A DNA stretch of 64,000 nt from Diprion similis (taxonomy: Eukaryota > Arthropoda > Insecta > Hymenoptera > Diprionidae). How positions within the stretch are numbered: position 1 is the first letter of the stretch; each line of letters begins with the position of its first letter. Where the stretch lies: NCBI RefSeq assembly GCF_021155765.1, contig NC_060115.1, positions 14,116,493-14,180,492 on the forward strand, in the 5' to 3' direction. Below, one piece after another: positions 43,643 through 55,300 of this stretch. The notes beneath the pieces were generated by a model. The model was not told where the DNA came from. It did not search any database and was given only the letters and a program-made list of their open reading frames with translations. The translations under genes were made by a program, and so were the position numbers.

Positions 43643-43702
43643 TGTTATGTTCTGCAAATGAAAGTACTCGCACTTTGTATTCGTGTGTGTACATACATTA
43701 CA
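43643..43702 (-). repeat. 5' LTR of element P (60 bp, internally deleted)
   Basis: This LTR keeps both termini of the 3' LTR but lacks about 130 bp of its middle. It is flanked by GTATG. An LTR this short would hardly hold a complete promoter and polyadenylation region. Confidence 0.85.
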
Positions 43703-46700
43703 GTATGATTCTCCCGCTTGTCACTTTCAGATCAATGACAACGGGTGACACGACCTTGTGTACCCGGTACGGGCCATCATACCTCGGTTCGAGTTTCGCG
43801 TTAGTATCTGCGGCTTTGTTGGACAGTATGTGTGTTCTCCTCCACACATACTGTCCGATCTGCGGACGCCAATCGCGATGTCGCAGGTTGTAGTACCGCT
43901 GTTGTGCTTGAAACGCACGGGCCAGGTTGACGCGGACGAGCTCGAAGGCTTCCCGGAGCCGTTTATGTCGGCACTCCATGGAAAGTCCATCCTTGCTCTT
44001 TTGTACCCCCCCGGGGATGAGGAGTTCGCGTCCGTAGTTCAGGTAGGCAGGCGAGTACCCGGTCGCATCATGCTTAGACGTGTTGTAGGCGAAGGTGGAC
44101 TCGGATAAGTGTTCGTCCCAGGTCTTTTGTGTCTTCTTAATGTACTGCCTGACCATGGTCTCTATCGCCCGGTTGACGCGTTCTACCGGATTACACTGCG
44201 GTGCGTACGGGGGGGGGGGGGGGGGGGGCGGCGGTGGCTGATACCGAATTGTTGCAGCATCCCCTGGAATTCGTTGCTCACGAATTGCATTCCGTTATCG
44301 TTGGTGACGGTATTCGGGCATCCGTGTCGGAGTACGGCGCGGGTTACGGCGGCGGCGGTTGCCGTACAGAGTGGCCGCAGTTCGACCCACTTTGTGAAGC
44401 GGTCTTGGAGGACAAGCAGGGAAGAATGCCCCGCCTTCGACCGCGGTAATGGGCCAACGAGGTCCATGGATATGTGTTCCCAAGGAGTCGAAACCAGTGT
44501 CGCGTGCATGTTCCCGGCTGTGGCTTGTTGCAGCGCCTTGTGTTTCTGACAACTGGTGCACGTTCGCACGTACTGGGTAGTCTCCCTCAGCATGCCTGGC
44601 CAAAAATAATTTCGGGCGAGCCTGCTGAAGGTTTTGGCGACACCTAGATGTCCCGCGGTTGGTTCATCATGGCTTTCCCGCAGTACGTGCGCCCGTAGCT
44701 CCTTGGGAACGCACCTCTTCCATTCCTCGTCCGGGCTGGTGTCGTTATAGTCCAGTGTGTGGAGGATGTGCCGGTATAATTTGCCATCTCTAATGCAATA
44801 ATCTGCATTAGCGTCAGGGTTATTCCTGGTGGCCTGGTATAGTTCCTTATACCACTCACATTGCACTGGTTGACGTAAGGCGAGGAGGCTGTTCCTCGAT
44901 AGCGCGTCAGCTACGAGATTTTCCTTCCCTTTACGGTAGTCCACCTTGAACTCGTATTGTTGGAGTTCAAGTGCCCACCGTGCGAGTCGGCCGGAAGGGG
45001 TACCTAATTTCCGTAACCACTTGAGAGACTGGTGGTCGGTAAGAATGGTGAATTTGTACTCTTTCAAGTATGCGCCCAGCTTTCGTATCTCCCAGACCAC
45101 GGCACGGCGAGGCATTCTTTCTCCGTCACGGAATAATTCCGCTCGGCGCTGCGTGGGGTACGGCTTGCATAGGCTATGACGCGCTCTTCTTCACCCTCCT
45201 CTTGGGTCGGGACCGCGCCCAGCCCGGTGGCGCTAGCGTCGGTCTGGAGGGTGAAGGGTTTGTTAAAGTCAGGACAGGCCAATATCGGTGTTGTCGTAAG
45301 GTCGCAGCTTTAGCTGCTGGAAGGCCTCCTCCTGGGGTGCCTCCCAGCGCCACTCGGTCTGCTTTTTGAGCAGCTCATTTAGCGGGCTGGCGACGGTGGC
45401 TACGCTTGGTATGAATCGGCGGTACCATGAGATGAGTCCCAGGAATCGGCGAAGTTCCCGGGTGTTCGTCGGTGGGTTCATCTCCTTTATCGTCTCGACT
45501 TTCTCGGGGTCCGTACGGATGCTGCGCTCGTCGATCACGTGGCCAAGGTACGGAAGGCGGGGTACGCAGAAGTGGCATTTCTCCGGATTCATTCGGAGGT
45601 TTGCGTTCCGCAGCCGGTGAAACACTTCGCGGAGGTGTTGCAGGTGGTCCTCGAGCGTTTGAGTTACAACGATAATGTCGTCGAGGTAGGCGAAGGCGTG
45701 TGGCTCCATCCCAAGTCCAATTACTCTGTCGAGGAGCCGTTGGAAAGTAGCGGGGGCGGAATGGAGCCCAAAAGGCATTACGGTGAGCTGGAGCAGTCCC
45801 CTCCCTGGTACGGTACAGGCGGTAACATTCTTGCTCTGCTCTGTCAGAGGGACCTGCCAGTACCCGTTTTTGAGGTTGATAATCGTCAGGTACCGGGCTC
45901 CTCTCAGTTTGTCGAGGGTGGCGTTCACCTGAGGCAGGGGGTATACATCTCGTTCCGTGACTTCATTGACTTGCCGGTAGTCAATGCAGAACCTCGGTTT
46001 CCCATCCTTTTTCCTGGCGATCACTAACGGAGAGCTCCAAGGACTGTCGGAGGGTTCGATTACTCCCTCCGAAAGAATCTTTTGGACTTCGGTATCGATG
46101 ATCTCTTGCATCATCGGGTTTCTTGGGCGGTATCTTTGTTTTATCGGCTGGTCGGTTTTTAGCCGGACATGGTGTGTAGTCAAGGGAGTCGGACCACTGA
46201 CGGAGTCAAATCTGGGCAGTTCCCCGTCCAGGAATTTTGGAGCTGCCTTTGCTGGTGTGGTGCCGCGGTGGCTAGACCTGGGTGGCTGGTGCCTTGCACC
46301 GTGAACGTGGTTGAGCCACACCCCTCAGGATGGAGTGCGCGCCCATTCAGGTAGATCCGGAGGTCGAGCTGCCTTCGGAGGTCGGTGCTAATCAAGACGT
46401 CGTAGTCAAGGGTGGGAAGAACCGCAAAAACGGTGATATAGTGTTCTGCCCGCCACGCGGATGTGGCCCTCGATACTTTTACTTATGATGGCGGTGGTCC
46501 CATCGGCCAATGTGGCGTGGGATGGGTCATCGTGGCGGACCCACCCTGCCTCTAGGCACTTCAGGGCCATTCTTTCATTGACGTAAGAGACGGCGGCTCC
46601 GGTGTCAAGTGAAGCGGTAGTGGTGTACCCAGTGATTTTTGTCTCTAGACTAAATCTCTCGTGGGTTACCGGCCGGATCGGTCTGGGTGGTATCGTCCGG

Positions 46701-46729
46701 CTGGTACCTAGTTTTCTGAACGCGAGCAT
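43703..46729 (-). pseudogene. pol: Element Q Pol (PR-RT-RNase H-IN), broken
   Basis: Pol opens at the ATG 46729-46727, which overlaps the Gag stop (TAATG). Protease (ASLDTGAAVSYVNE) runs through frame changes near 46400-46440 and 46270-46300. RT (SDSPWSSPLVIARKKDGK) has motif A as TIINLKNGYWQVPL, with Asn in place of the catalytic Asp, and a normal YLDD (AYLDDIIVV). RNase H ([26 protein letters not shown]) is frameshifted near 45270 and 45100. The integrase finger (HLGVAKTFSRL... CTSCQKH), D (SMDLVGPLP), D (TNDNGMQF) and, past the G20 tract, the Glu region (NPVERVNRAIE) follow. The final codons lie beyond element P at 39599-39665 (DLKPYVQGTDDPRE). Confidence 0.92.
44209..44228. repeat. Poly(G)20 tract inside Q integrase
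   Basis: Twenty consecutive G on the + strand, C on the coding strand, interrupt the integrase core between ISHRR and the YAPQCNPVERV region, shifting the frame. Confidence 0.95.
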
Positions 46730-47736
46730 TAGCAGTCACGAGAATACACCCCATCTTTCCCGCAGTACGAACAGAATAGCTTCGGGGCCCGGTTGCACTG
46801 GGTGCGCGTGTGCCCCCTCTGCTTGCACCGCCAGCAACACTCTTTGCGGTCGTACTTGCTCGTGGGCGGTCTTACGGCCGGTTTCGTCACCACGAGAGCC
46901 TCGCTCCTGCGTGGTGGAGGTTTCGTCCCTGTCTCCTCTCGGCATATCACCTCATACTCGTTGGTCCTTTGGACGAGCTGGTCAAAGGAGGACACCGAGT
47001 CACGGAGCATATACTTCCGGTATGCAGGGCGAAGACCATAGTATGCGGTCTCTAGCTGTTCTTCGTGAGGCATGCCGCCTCTACGCCGCATGAGCGTTTG
47101 CAAGTTCGTAATAAAATCTCTTGCCGTTTCGTGTTCGCCCTGGACTCGGTCTCTGATTTGTTTGTCCAGGGCTCTTCTCTCCCCGGCCGGTAGGGAGTAT
47201 CGTTTGAGGCATGTCTTAAAATCTTCCCAGGTTGCCCAGGTGCCTTTGGTGTTACGACACCATAATAACGTCTCGACCCTCAATAATACGGGTAGACCGC
47301 GCAGCATCTGCGGGTCGGTAAGCTGGTATGCCTCACGCAGCTCTTCAGTCTGTTCTAGGAAGGCAAAGACTTCCTTTCCATCACAGTGGCATCCCCACTT
47401 TCGGATCTGGTCGATTATCCAGACTTCGTCGGGTCTTGGGCGGTCAGCCCCTGATGCTTACGGTGCCATCACCTGGCTCGCAGCGTCGGCCATGTTGCTT
47501 TCCGCGGTTTCGGAAGTGCCCGGTCTGGTCGTCTCGGTCGGGTTGACTAGTCCCTTCAGTTCGGTCGGTTCGGCGGGTTCGGCGGGTTCGGTAATTACAC
47601 CTGGGTTACTCCTAATGAAAGTCACCAGGCGTTTTCGCAGTTCGTCCAGCGTCCCGGTACAGTCAATCCTGATCTGATGGAGTAGCCCTTCTACCTCCTC
47701 TCTCCTGAGGTTGTATATCCATGAGTGTCCGGGCAT
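46729..47736 (-). pseudogene. gag: Element Q Gag with SAP-like N-terminus, one in-frame stop
   Basis: Gag starts at ATG 47736-47734 (MPGHSWIYNLRREEVEGLL). The first 45 residues (LRREEVEGLLHQIRIDC then DELRKRLVTFI) look like a SAP helix-turn-helix, a DNA/RNA-binding motif found at the start of some arthropod gypsy Gag proteins. A TAA at 47458-47460 lies in frame. The Gag core follows (WATWEDFKTCLKRYSL; FITNLQTLMRRRGGMP), then two knuckles: CWRCKQRGHTRTQC and CSYCGKDGVYSRDC (Val for His). Gag ends TGC TAA, overlapping the pol ATG. Confidence 0.85.
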
Positions 47737-47950
47737 TTTCGTGCAGGATTGCGGGACGGGATTTGTTAGGTGAAGGAATATATACTAACGGTTTTAACCT
47801 AACTAAGCAAACAGAATAATACCAAAAAGAAATAACGGAGCTAGGAAATACCGGCGGTGGAAATATATTACTTGTCCCGGGAGTTAATTACATGTATTCA
47901 GAAACTATGAGCTGAGTGTAACCAAGTTGACGGCTGTTTCACTAATCACG

Positions 47951-47968
47951 GTCCCTGTTCGGGCGCCA
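47951..47968 (-). other. tRNA-Lys primer binding site of element Q
   Basis: On the - strand TGGCGCCCGAACAGGGAC is a full 18-base match to the known primer site for animal tRNA-Lys(UUU). It lies three bases after the LTR end TTACA. Confidence 0.85.
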
Positions 47969-47971
47969 TTT

Positions 47972-48308
47972 TGTAACGGTGTTACCGGTCCTGGTCGGTC
48001 GGATTACCCTTCGGTGGTGGTTGCACCCCCCCTCCAGCCGGATGCTCGGAGTCGACCAGGGTCAGTTTAGGAGGGAGTAGGGTAATTAAAATGATTGAGA
48101 CACGTTATTAGAATGATAACTGTAGTTTATTTGATCGCGTCAGTTCGGATCACTATTGGAAAATAGAAATATAGACAGCGTATGCTGCAATCAACTTGGT
48201 GTTTAATAAATAATTATAACTAACATCTATATATGTACAACAGGTCAAAGAAATATCCTTACACGCTAGACAGAGTATGACGGGTAATAAATCGGCGGAG
48301 CCGGTACA
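47972..48308 (-). repeat. Probable 5' LTR of element Q
   Basis: The inner end TGTAACGG on the + strand (CCGTTACA on the - strand) is fixed by the primer site. The outer end was chosen at GCCGGTACA (48308), giving a - strand start TGTACCGGC. No second LTR is available to confirm this, so the outer limit is uncertain. Confidence 0.45.
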
Positions 48309-48330
48309 ATAGTTATGTCTTTATATATAC

Positions 48331-51300
48331 TGTGACGTGGTATTTTATACCCCGTCACATGGGTTGAATATCGCTCTCCTTATTTTCAGAATGTCGTAAA
48401 AAGTAACGAAAACACGTCTGGGGCCAATACTCCAAAAAGAACAACTAATTCATTCCTAAGTGAGACTTAATTATTAAGCTAATTCCTGTCTTTTTTTTTT
48501 ATCTCTGTATCGTACTACGAGAGCTATCTTCAGCGACACCGCTTCGCGGGAACCGAATATCGCGAAGCCAAGGTCACGTACCGGGTCAACAGCCAACTAT
48601 CGTCAACTGCAACAGATCAGATACCGCAAAGTCAACTTCCGATGGATGCCTACCTAGGTTGCGTACAGGGTCGTGCGTGAAGCACAACGAAGACCTCCGA
48701 TCATTTAGACTTATCGGCCAGGAGCCGAACCATCGCTAGAACGCCACTGCCGCATGGATGCATCGTAGACGGCGTACAGGGCTGTGCGTCAAAACACAAT
48801 CAAGCCTCCCGTCGCGGTACTTATCAGCCTGGAGCTGAACCAGCATAATATCTACTGTCTCGCCTACTATACCGCAGAATCGTAGCTGTCTACAAACCTA
48901 CGATTATCGAAGGACTGCATCGTGAGGACAAGCCCGAGAAACCGTGGTGGACCACGCCGGACTGATGGTCTTAAGGATGGGAACCCTGCGTGTAAATCAT
49001 CACCATCAGGAAGGCTCGGTGCAACAGTGCCGTAGGGCCCGCACCGAGTTGCAGTACCGGAGAGATAGTCAGCGCGGGGAGTACTAGCACTGCATAAGTT
49101 GACGACGCACCAATCTCGAATTCTGCAAAGTATCGGTACCGCAACAATGTGAGTAGGATCATTCTTCTCGTCGTCGTTCCTAGATCTCTCGCACACATCG
49201 ATACCGCAACACCGTGAGGGGTAGACCTTCCCCTCTCGCGAGGACCGCAAGCAGCTGACCATAGCCCTCCCACATATCGCTCGACGGATCGATAATTCTC
49301 TACAGGACAACGTGGGAGGAGGAGACACCCAGGAATGGACTATCGCCCATCTACACCTGTTGACCCGTACCACGTGACCCTCTGGCCCAATTATCGATCA
49401 CCGAACACCGGAAAAGGATCACGTGATGAAATCTCGCCGAAAATCGACCGGGATCGTCAGGATCGCCGCTCGTCTCTTCACATTCTACGTCCAGCTATCG
49501 CTAGTTACAGACGTGCTTTCGCTACACTCAGTGTTACTTTACTATCGCTATTTTCTGCTCACGTATTCTAACGATTCAGTGCTTTCTACTTTCCGCTTTT
49601 CGACTGCCTGCTTCTCCGCCTATCTCTGTTCTATCTTCTATTTTCGTAAGTGAGGTTTTTCTTCTATCTATTTTGTGAAGCCACGAATTTACTTGCTTTA
49701 CATCTTTTTCTCTCTTTTCTTACCTATTATCGATTTTCTCTCTTTTATCTCACAGTTTGCTCTGCGTGAACCACGTGGGCTCGTATCGTATTCTCTTCTT
49801 ATCTCTTATCTTATTCTCTCCCTTATTATCGAATATTGCAAGTAATTTCGCGACTGGTTAGTTTACTATTATTTGTAGTGACTATTATCTATTTCCTTGA
49901 TTTATCTTGTTTGAATGATTTTCTTGATATCGCTGACTAGCAGCGCCTTACTTATGCTTTCGTAAAATATCTCTGAATACCGTATTTTATTCGAATCTCT
50001 GATTTATCGTTCTCAGTAGTGATTGTTAAATCAATTAGCTTATAAAGTCTCTAATTTTGTCTCTTATTTCGCTTCTCGCTATCTGATATCTATTTTCTCT
50101 CGGTATCTCTGTTATAATTTCTCAAATATTGTTTCTTTGATTTCTTAATATGTTACCGATTTGAATATCACCGAATATCTTTCTGATTTACTTATTATCA
50201 AATATCTTGGAGGAATTATATCGTAAGCGTACCGCGTGCGCGATCTTATATCGCTGCGCGGTATAGCCGTTGTTCTCTTTTGACATTGGAGTATTGTGCC
50301 GTACCGAATAACACCTTTTTCATCGCTTTCTTTGCTAATACCGCTGTTACGTAGTTTGTCCGTAGATCTCTAGTTTGTAATATATCGCATTATAATATTT
50401 TGTTCTCTATAATACCTGTTCTTGACACGTCAAGATATCCATTTCTTGCTTATCGTAATTATAATATTTCGTCGTATCGCATATATCGCAAGCTAGAACC
50501 TACGTATTTCTCTAATTTCTCTTGTAATTTTTATCGTGATTTCTTCTGTAATTTCTATCATACCTGTTTTATACTATTTCGCTATACCTGATTATTTCTG
50601 ACTTCGCTTCAAATATCGAATTATCTAACTGACTTGTAATCCTTGCCTTTCTATTAATTGTCATATCTTTGGTTACCGATTAATTGTAATATCTTTTGCT
50701 TCTCGATTAACTATAATATCTTTTGCTTTTCGACTAACTATAATATCTCTTGCCTTCTTTTGCCAATTGTATTCTCGTATTTTCTATCTATTATCGTGCC
50801 TCCTTATTGTTACCCGTTGATGCAATTATTCTGTACTGCTATGTGATCATATCTTTATCGCCATACTATGTTACTTGACTTGAATTGTGACAATTAGTTT
50901 AAGAACTTTAGATTGTGCATTGCATGCTAGCCTATTTCTTATCTGCTTTGTAAACTTGCTGATTGTTATACCAAGTAATAGTATCGCGATCACCCGCTTC
51001 ATACCGCTAAATTACTTGAATAATTGTATCGCTACCGTGCTACCTCTGAACTCACTTTCTCTCTGGCTGTATCTGAATTTCTCTACTTGCTTTTTTTTAA
51101 TACAATTGATACTATTACCATTTTCTTTAATATTGTGATTTATCGACTTGGATACGACCCATCCCCTCTACCATTATCTTTACCTACTGAGTGAGCTGTG
51201 CAAAACCGTCGTAGAATCTGATCTATTTCGTCATATCGTATTCTTTAATTATCGTATCTCTGACGCTACTGCGTCTGGCGCCCAACATTTATCTCTTTTT

Positions 51301-51414
51301 CTAATTATCGTTTATTCCGTGATCAGATCAGTACCTGCGCCGTAGGGTAGCGTGATTATCCCTCCCTCAAGAATTATCGCTAATTTTCTTTTTACCTATA
51401 ATAATCACGTTGCA
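48331..51414 (+). repeat. Solo LTR J (3,084 bp)
   Basis: It starts TGTGACGTGG and ends CACGTTGCA, with a perfect ATAC duplication (48327-48330 and 51415-51418). The start folds into GTGACGTGGTAT-TTT-ATACCCCGTCAC. A ~115-bp segment is duplicated imperfectly (48635-48732 and 48748-48843; both contain GCGTACAGGG). The right two-thirds are T-rich and G-poor with many TATCT/TATCG words. TGGCGCCCAACATTT at 51291 is again a primer-like motif about 120 bp inside the right end. No coding motifs. Confidence 0.8.
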
Positions 51415-52070
51415 ATACATATTTATATATCTTTATAGATATATATATTGTGACGTGTACACCTTTTCTAGGCCTTTGGCCTGTAGAAAAGTGCACCGTA
51501 TGAGTTCTTCCGAAGTGAATTGAGTTTAACTTCTAGTTTGAAGTGATAAATTTTCGGACTTCCTCTCTTTATTGGAAAAACTTTCGGCTTAATGGGACTC
51601 GCCTTAAAAACCAATCTTCTAGCTTTCCGGACTTGGGCGATACCGAAGCCGTATTATCTGTGAACAAGGATTCCGCTGATGTGCTCCCTTTTTTGTCGAC
51701 AACAACTCTTTTTAGGCCAATGCGACCGTCTTGGAGACACGCAGCTAGATTGTTGACACCTGTTCGGCAACACGGGATTACCAGTGTGCCTTTCTAATTA
51801 CAGACTCGTGTTATCCAAGAGCTGTCTACCTTTGGTTGATGTTTTGCGTGAATGACCCGTATCAGCTGTGACTTACAGACCAGGGATAGCCGTGGCTGTC
51901 TGTCAAATCTATTGCTCAGGAAAGTGACTGTCAAGGAAACGAATATGAGCCTGCGAATACTATTTGATCTTCTGGAGTTTTATCAAATTCAACTGATATC
52001 ATAATACAAAAAGAATACAAAATGCCTTATCAACTAAATCAAAAATATAGCCTACAAAAAGAAAAATATG

Positions 52071-52362
52071 TGTTGAGCCAGCCTAAGTTTAACGTGGGAT
52101 AAAAGGGACAGGAGCTTGTATGGGTAGAGATTTTCAATAAATTGTAGAGAACTCAGGACATGTATTGCGTAAGACAAAGATAACTTTCTTTTTATTTTAT
52201 TTTGCACGTGGCTATCTCTAAGAGGCTCGGACAATTACTACTGCAGCGCACATTTAGTTTGCGACTGCTGCCGATCCGAACATACCCGAGCTTTGCCGAC
52301 CGACATTCGGCTCTCGGCGCTTCACGCATTCACACTCTCAAGCACGAATAACATTCTCAACA
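52071..52362 (-). repeat. 3' LTR of element R
   Basis: 292 bp, starting TGTTGAG on the + strand and ending CTCAACA. The last codons of pol run into this LTR and stop at 52338-52340. A short purine-rich GGCGGTAG on the - strand precedes it. Confidence 0.92.
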
Positions 52363-55300
52363 CTACCGCCGTTACAGTGGTTGAGATTCCATGCTTGCAG
52401 ATTCATCGCTTCGCATAATATTCTAAACCGTTCCTTGGGAAGAGCTTTTGTAAATATATCTGCTTTCTGTTTTTCCGAAGGAACGTACTTTACGACTATC
52501 TCTCCGTTTTCTGTTTTCTCGCGTATGAAATGATAGCCGATGTCTATGTGTTTTGTTTTCCTGTGATAGACTGGATTCTTTACCAGTTGTATTGCACTCT
52601 GGTTATCGACAAACAGAGTGGTCTCTCTCTCACATGGACATCCGATATCTGACAATAGTTTTCGCAGCCAAATTGACTCTCGTGCTGCCGCAGACGCAGC
52701 TACATACTCGGCTTCTGTTGTGCTTAGTGTCACCAACTTTTGCCTCTGTGACGACCATGAAATAGCACCGTTTGCTAAACAAAAGACGTATCCTGTGGTT
52801 GATCGCCTTGTCTCGATGTCGCCTGCATAATCTGCATCGGAGAAGCCGATTAGCTCAGATTTGCTACCGCCGCCAACATACTTTATGCCGTACTCAGCTG
52901 TTCCTTTCAAATAGGCAAAGATTCTTTTTACTGCACGCCAATGCTCAACATTGTGACTATTTAAAAACTTGCTAACAGCATTTACGGCGTATGCAATGTC
53001 CGGGCGTGATACCGATGCTAGAAATACCAAGGATCCAACCGCCTCTCTATACGGCACGTTGTTTGATTTTTCATCATCTATCTCAGATGGAGATAACGTG
53101 ACGTGAGGATCTGCGGGCACACTTACGACTTTTGCCTCAATCATTCTATATTTTTCTATTATTTTCTTTACATAGGCACTTTGGTGAATGACTAAAGATT
53201 TTTTACTCTTGTTTCGCTCAATTTGAAGTCCTACGAACACGCTCGAATCGCCTAGCGTAATCTTAAAATTATCGCTCAGTCTTTTAATAATTATATCTAA
53301 AGTCTTTTTCGATTCCGCTGCGACAAGTCCGTCGTCGACAAATAGAGCTAATAACACCGTTTCTCTCTCGAACTGACCGACAAAAACACACGGATCAGCT
53401 TCGCACTCTTTCAACTCAAACTCATTTAGGAACTGCTTGAACTTTTGGTTCCAGCATCGCGGCGCCTGCTTCAGGCCGTACAGCGATTTCTCTAGTTTGC
53501 ACACAACACTGTTTTTCTTCCCGTTGGAGACTTCTGCGACGTCTGCTCCCTCTGGCACCTCCATGTAGATAGTTTCGAGTAATTCCCCATACAGGAATGC
53601 TGATCGAACGTCGAACTGCGTGAGCTCGAGCTGCTTCTCTGCTACTGTTGCTAACAACACTCGTAGTGAGTCGTACCTTACTACTGGTGCAAAGGTTTCC
53701 GTATAGTCGACGCCCTCCTTTTGCAAAAATCCTCTTGCACAGAGTCTCGCCTTGAACCGCTTCACCCCTTCCTCCGGATCTTCTTTCAGCCTGAACACCC
53801 ATTTTGAATCGATTGTGTTCATTTTTAAATCACGCGGCACAATCGACCAAGTATGATTGCTTTCGTGTGCGCTTAGCTCTTCTTGAATGGCTACCGCCCA
53901 CTGCGTGGCATCTTCACCATTCATAGCTTCCTGCACAGTGTTTGGAGCGACGTACTCTGCGACGTCGACCTCATACCTCGCTGCCGGCCTAATATTTTCT
54001 CGAGGCCTCAATCCTTCTCGACCAGGTGTTGCAGCTTGCTCCGGACCAACCGGCCTGCGACCTCTGCCACGGCCGATATTTTGAATATTGCCTACTCGTA
54101 GACCATTTGCCGCCTGTTGACCGTCGTTTCCCTGCTGCTCTCCAACCGCCTGATCGTCGTTCTGGGGCTCCGCTTCTTCTTCTTCTTCTTGAATTTTCTC
54201 GTTTCCTGAGAATACGATCTCGCCGTCGTCATCTTCTTCTTCTTGAATTTTCTCGTTTCCTGAGAATACGATCTCGCCGTCGTCATCTTCTTCTTCCGCT
54301 TCCAACTTTGTCGTTGTTTTTCCGACTCTCTAGTGAAAAATAACGTTCCTCGACACCGAAACCGTTTTCGTACCTGGATCGTAGAGTCTGTAATTTCCCG
54401 ACTCACCCTGATATCCGACGAAAAGTACTTTCTTCGCGCGCGCGTCGAATTTTTTCGAAAATTGCTTCGGAACGTGGACGAACGCTTCTGACCCGAAAAT
54501 CCGAAGATGTTTCAGATTCGGAGTTTTTCCGATCCACAGCTCGTAGGGTGTAACTCCGCTGGTTGTCCACACGGTTCTGTTCAGCGCGTATATCGCGGCA
54601 TTCACGGCTTCTGCCCAAAGTGACAGCGGAAGATTCTTTGACAGAATCATCGTTCGCGCACTCTCGACAATTGTGCGGTTATCGCGCTCGGCTTTTCCGT
54701 TCTGCTCCGGAGTATACGGCGCGGTTGTCTCTCTTTTGATTCCGCACGACGCGAGATAATCGTCCATCTTTTGGTTACAGAATTCGCGACCGTTATCTGA
54801 CCTCAGAGTTTTAATCGACTGCCCGAATTTATTTTTAATCAATTTTTCGAATACCTTAAATTTTTCAAAAACCTTGGACTTGTGACGCATGAAGTAGACA
54901 TGACGATAGCCGCTCGCATCGTCTTTGAATGTCAAAAAGTATCGCGCTCCACCGGGAGATTCGGTTGACATCGGCCCGCAAACGTCGGTATGCATGACCT
55001 CGCCGATTTTTGTCTCTACTTTCTCTGGATCATTTTTGAATGGCAACCGATGAGCTTTACCTAACTGGCATGACTCGCAGAAAAAGTCACTCTTGTCTGA
55101 CAACGATACACCGTTTATGAGACCCTTTTTCAATAGATCGCGTATCGCACGCTGACCTACATGCCCTAGTCGCTCATGCCAAACACGCAGATTTAAAGTC
55201 GCTACGTTTGCCTCTTCAACACTCCCCGGTTCGATCACTTTGAAAAACATTCTATACAGGTCGTTCTCTTGTTTTAAACCAGGCGCTACTACTTCGTTGT

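Larger units (their letters stand above)
39666..43702 (-). mobile_element. Element P: gypsy (mag-like) retrotransposon nested in Q
   Basis: P is bounded by TGTTATG...ATTACA and has a perfect 5-bp duplication GTATG (39661-39665 and 43703-43707). Removing it restores the end of the Q pol frame. On the - strand it has a 60-bp 5' LTR, primer site TGGCGACGAGAAA, gag, a damaged pol, a polypurine tract and a 193-bp 3' LTR. Pol lacks most of the RT palm. Confidence 0.92.
39001..48308 (-). mobile_element. Element Q: gypsy retrotransposon interrupted by element P
   Basis: The order on the - strand is 5' LTR (about 47972-48308), tRNA-Lys primer site (47951-47968), gag, protease, RT, RNase H, integrase, an insertion of element P in the last codons of pol, the pol end (39599-39665) and a GC-rich 3' region. 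The 3' LTR was not found; the left limit is approximate. Stops, frameshifts, a G20 tract and a changed RT active site show that it is dead. Pol is of the same clade as A and B. Confidence 0.85.
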
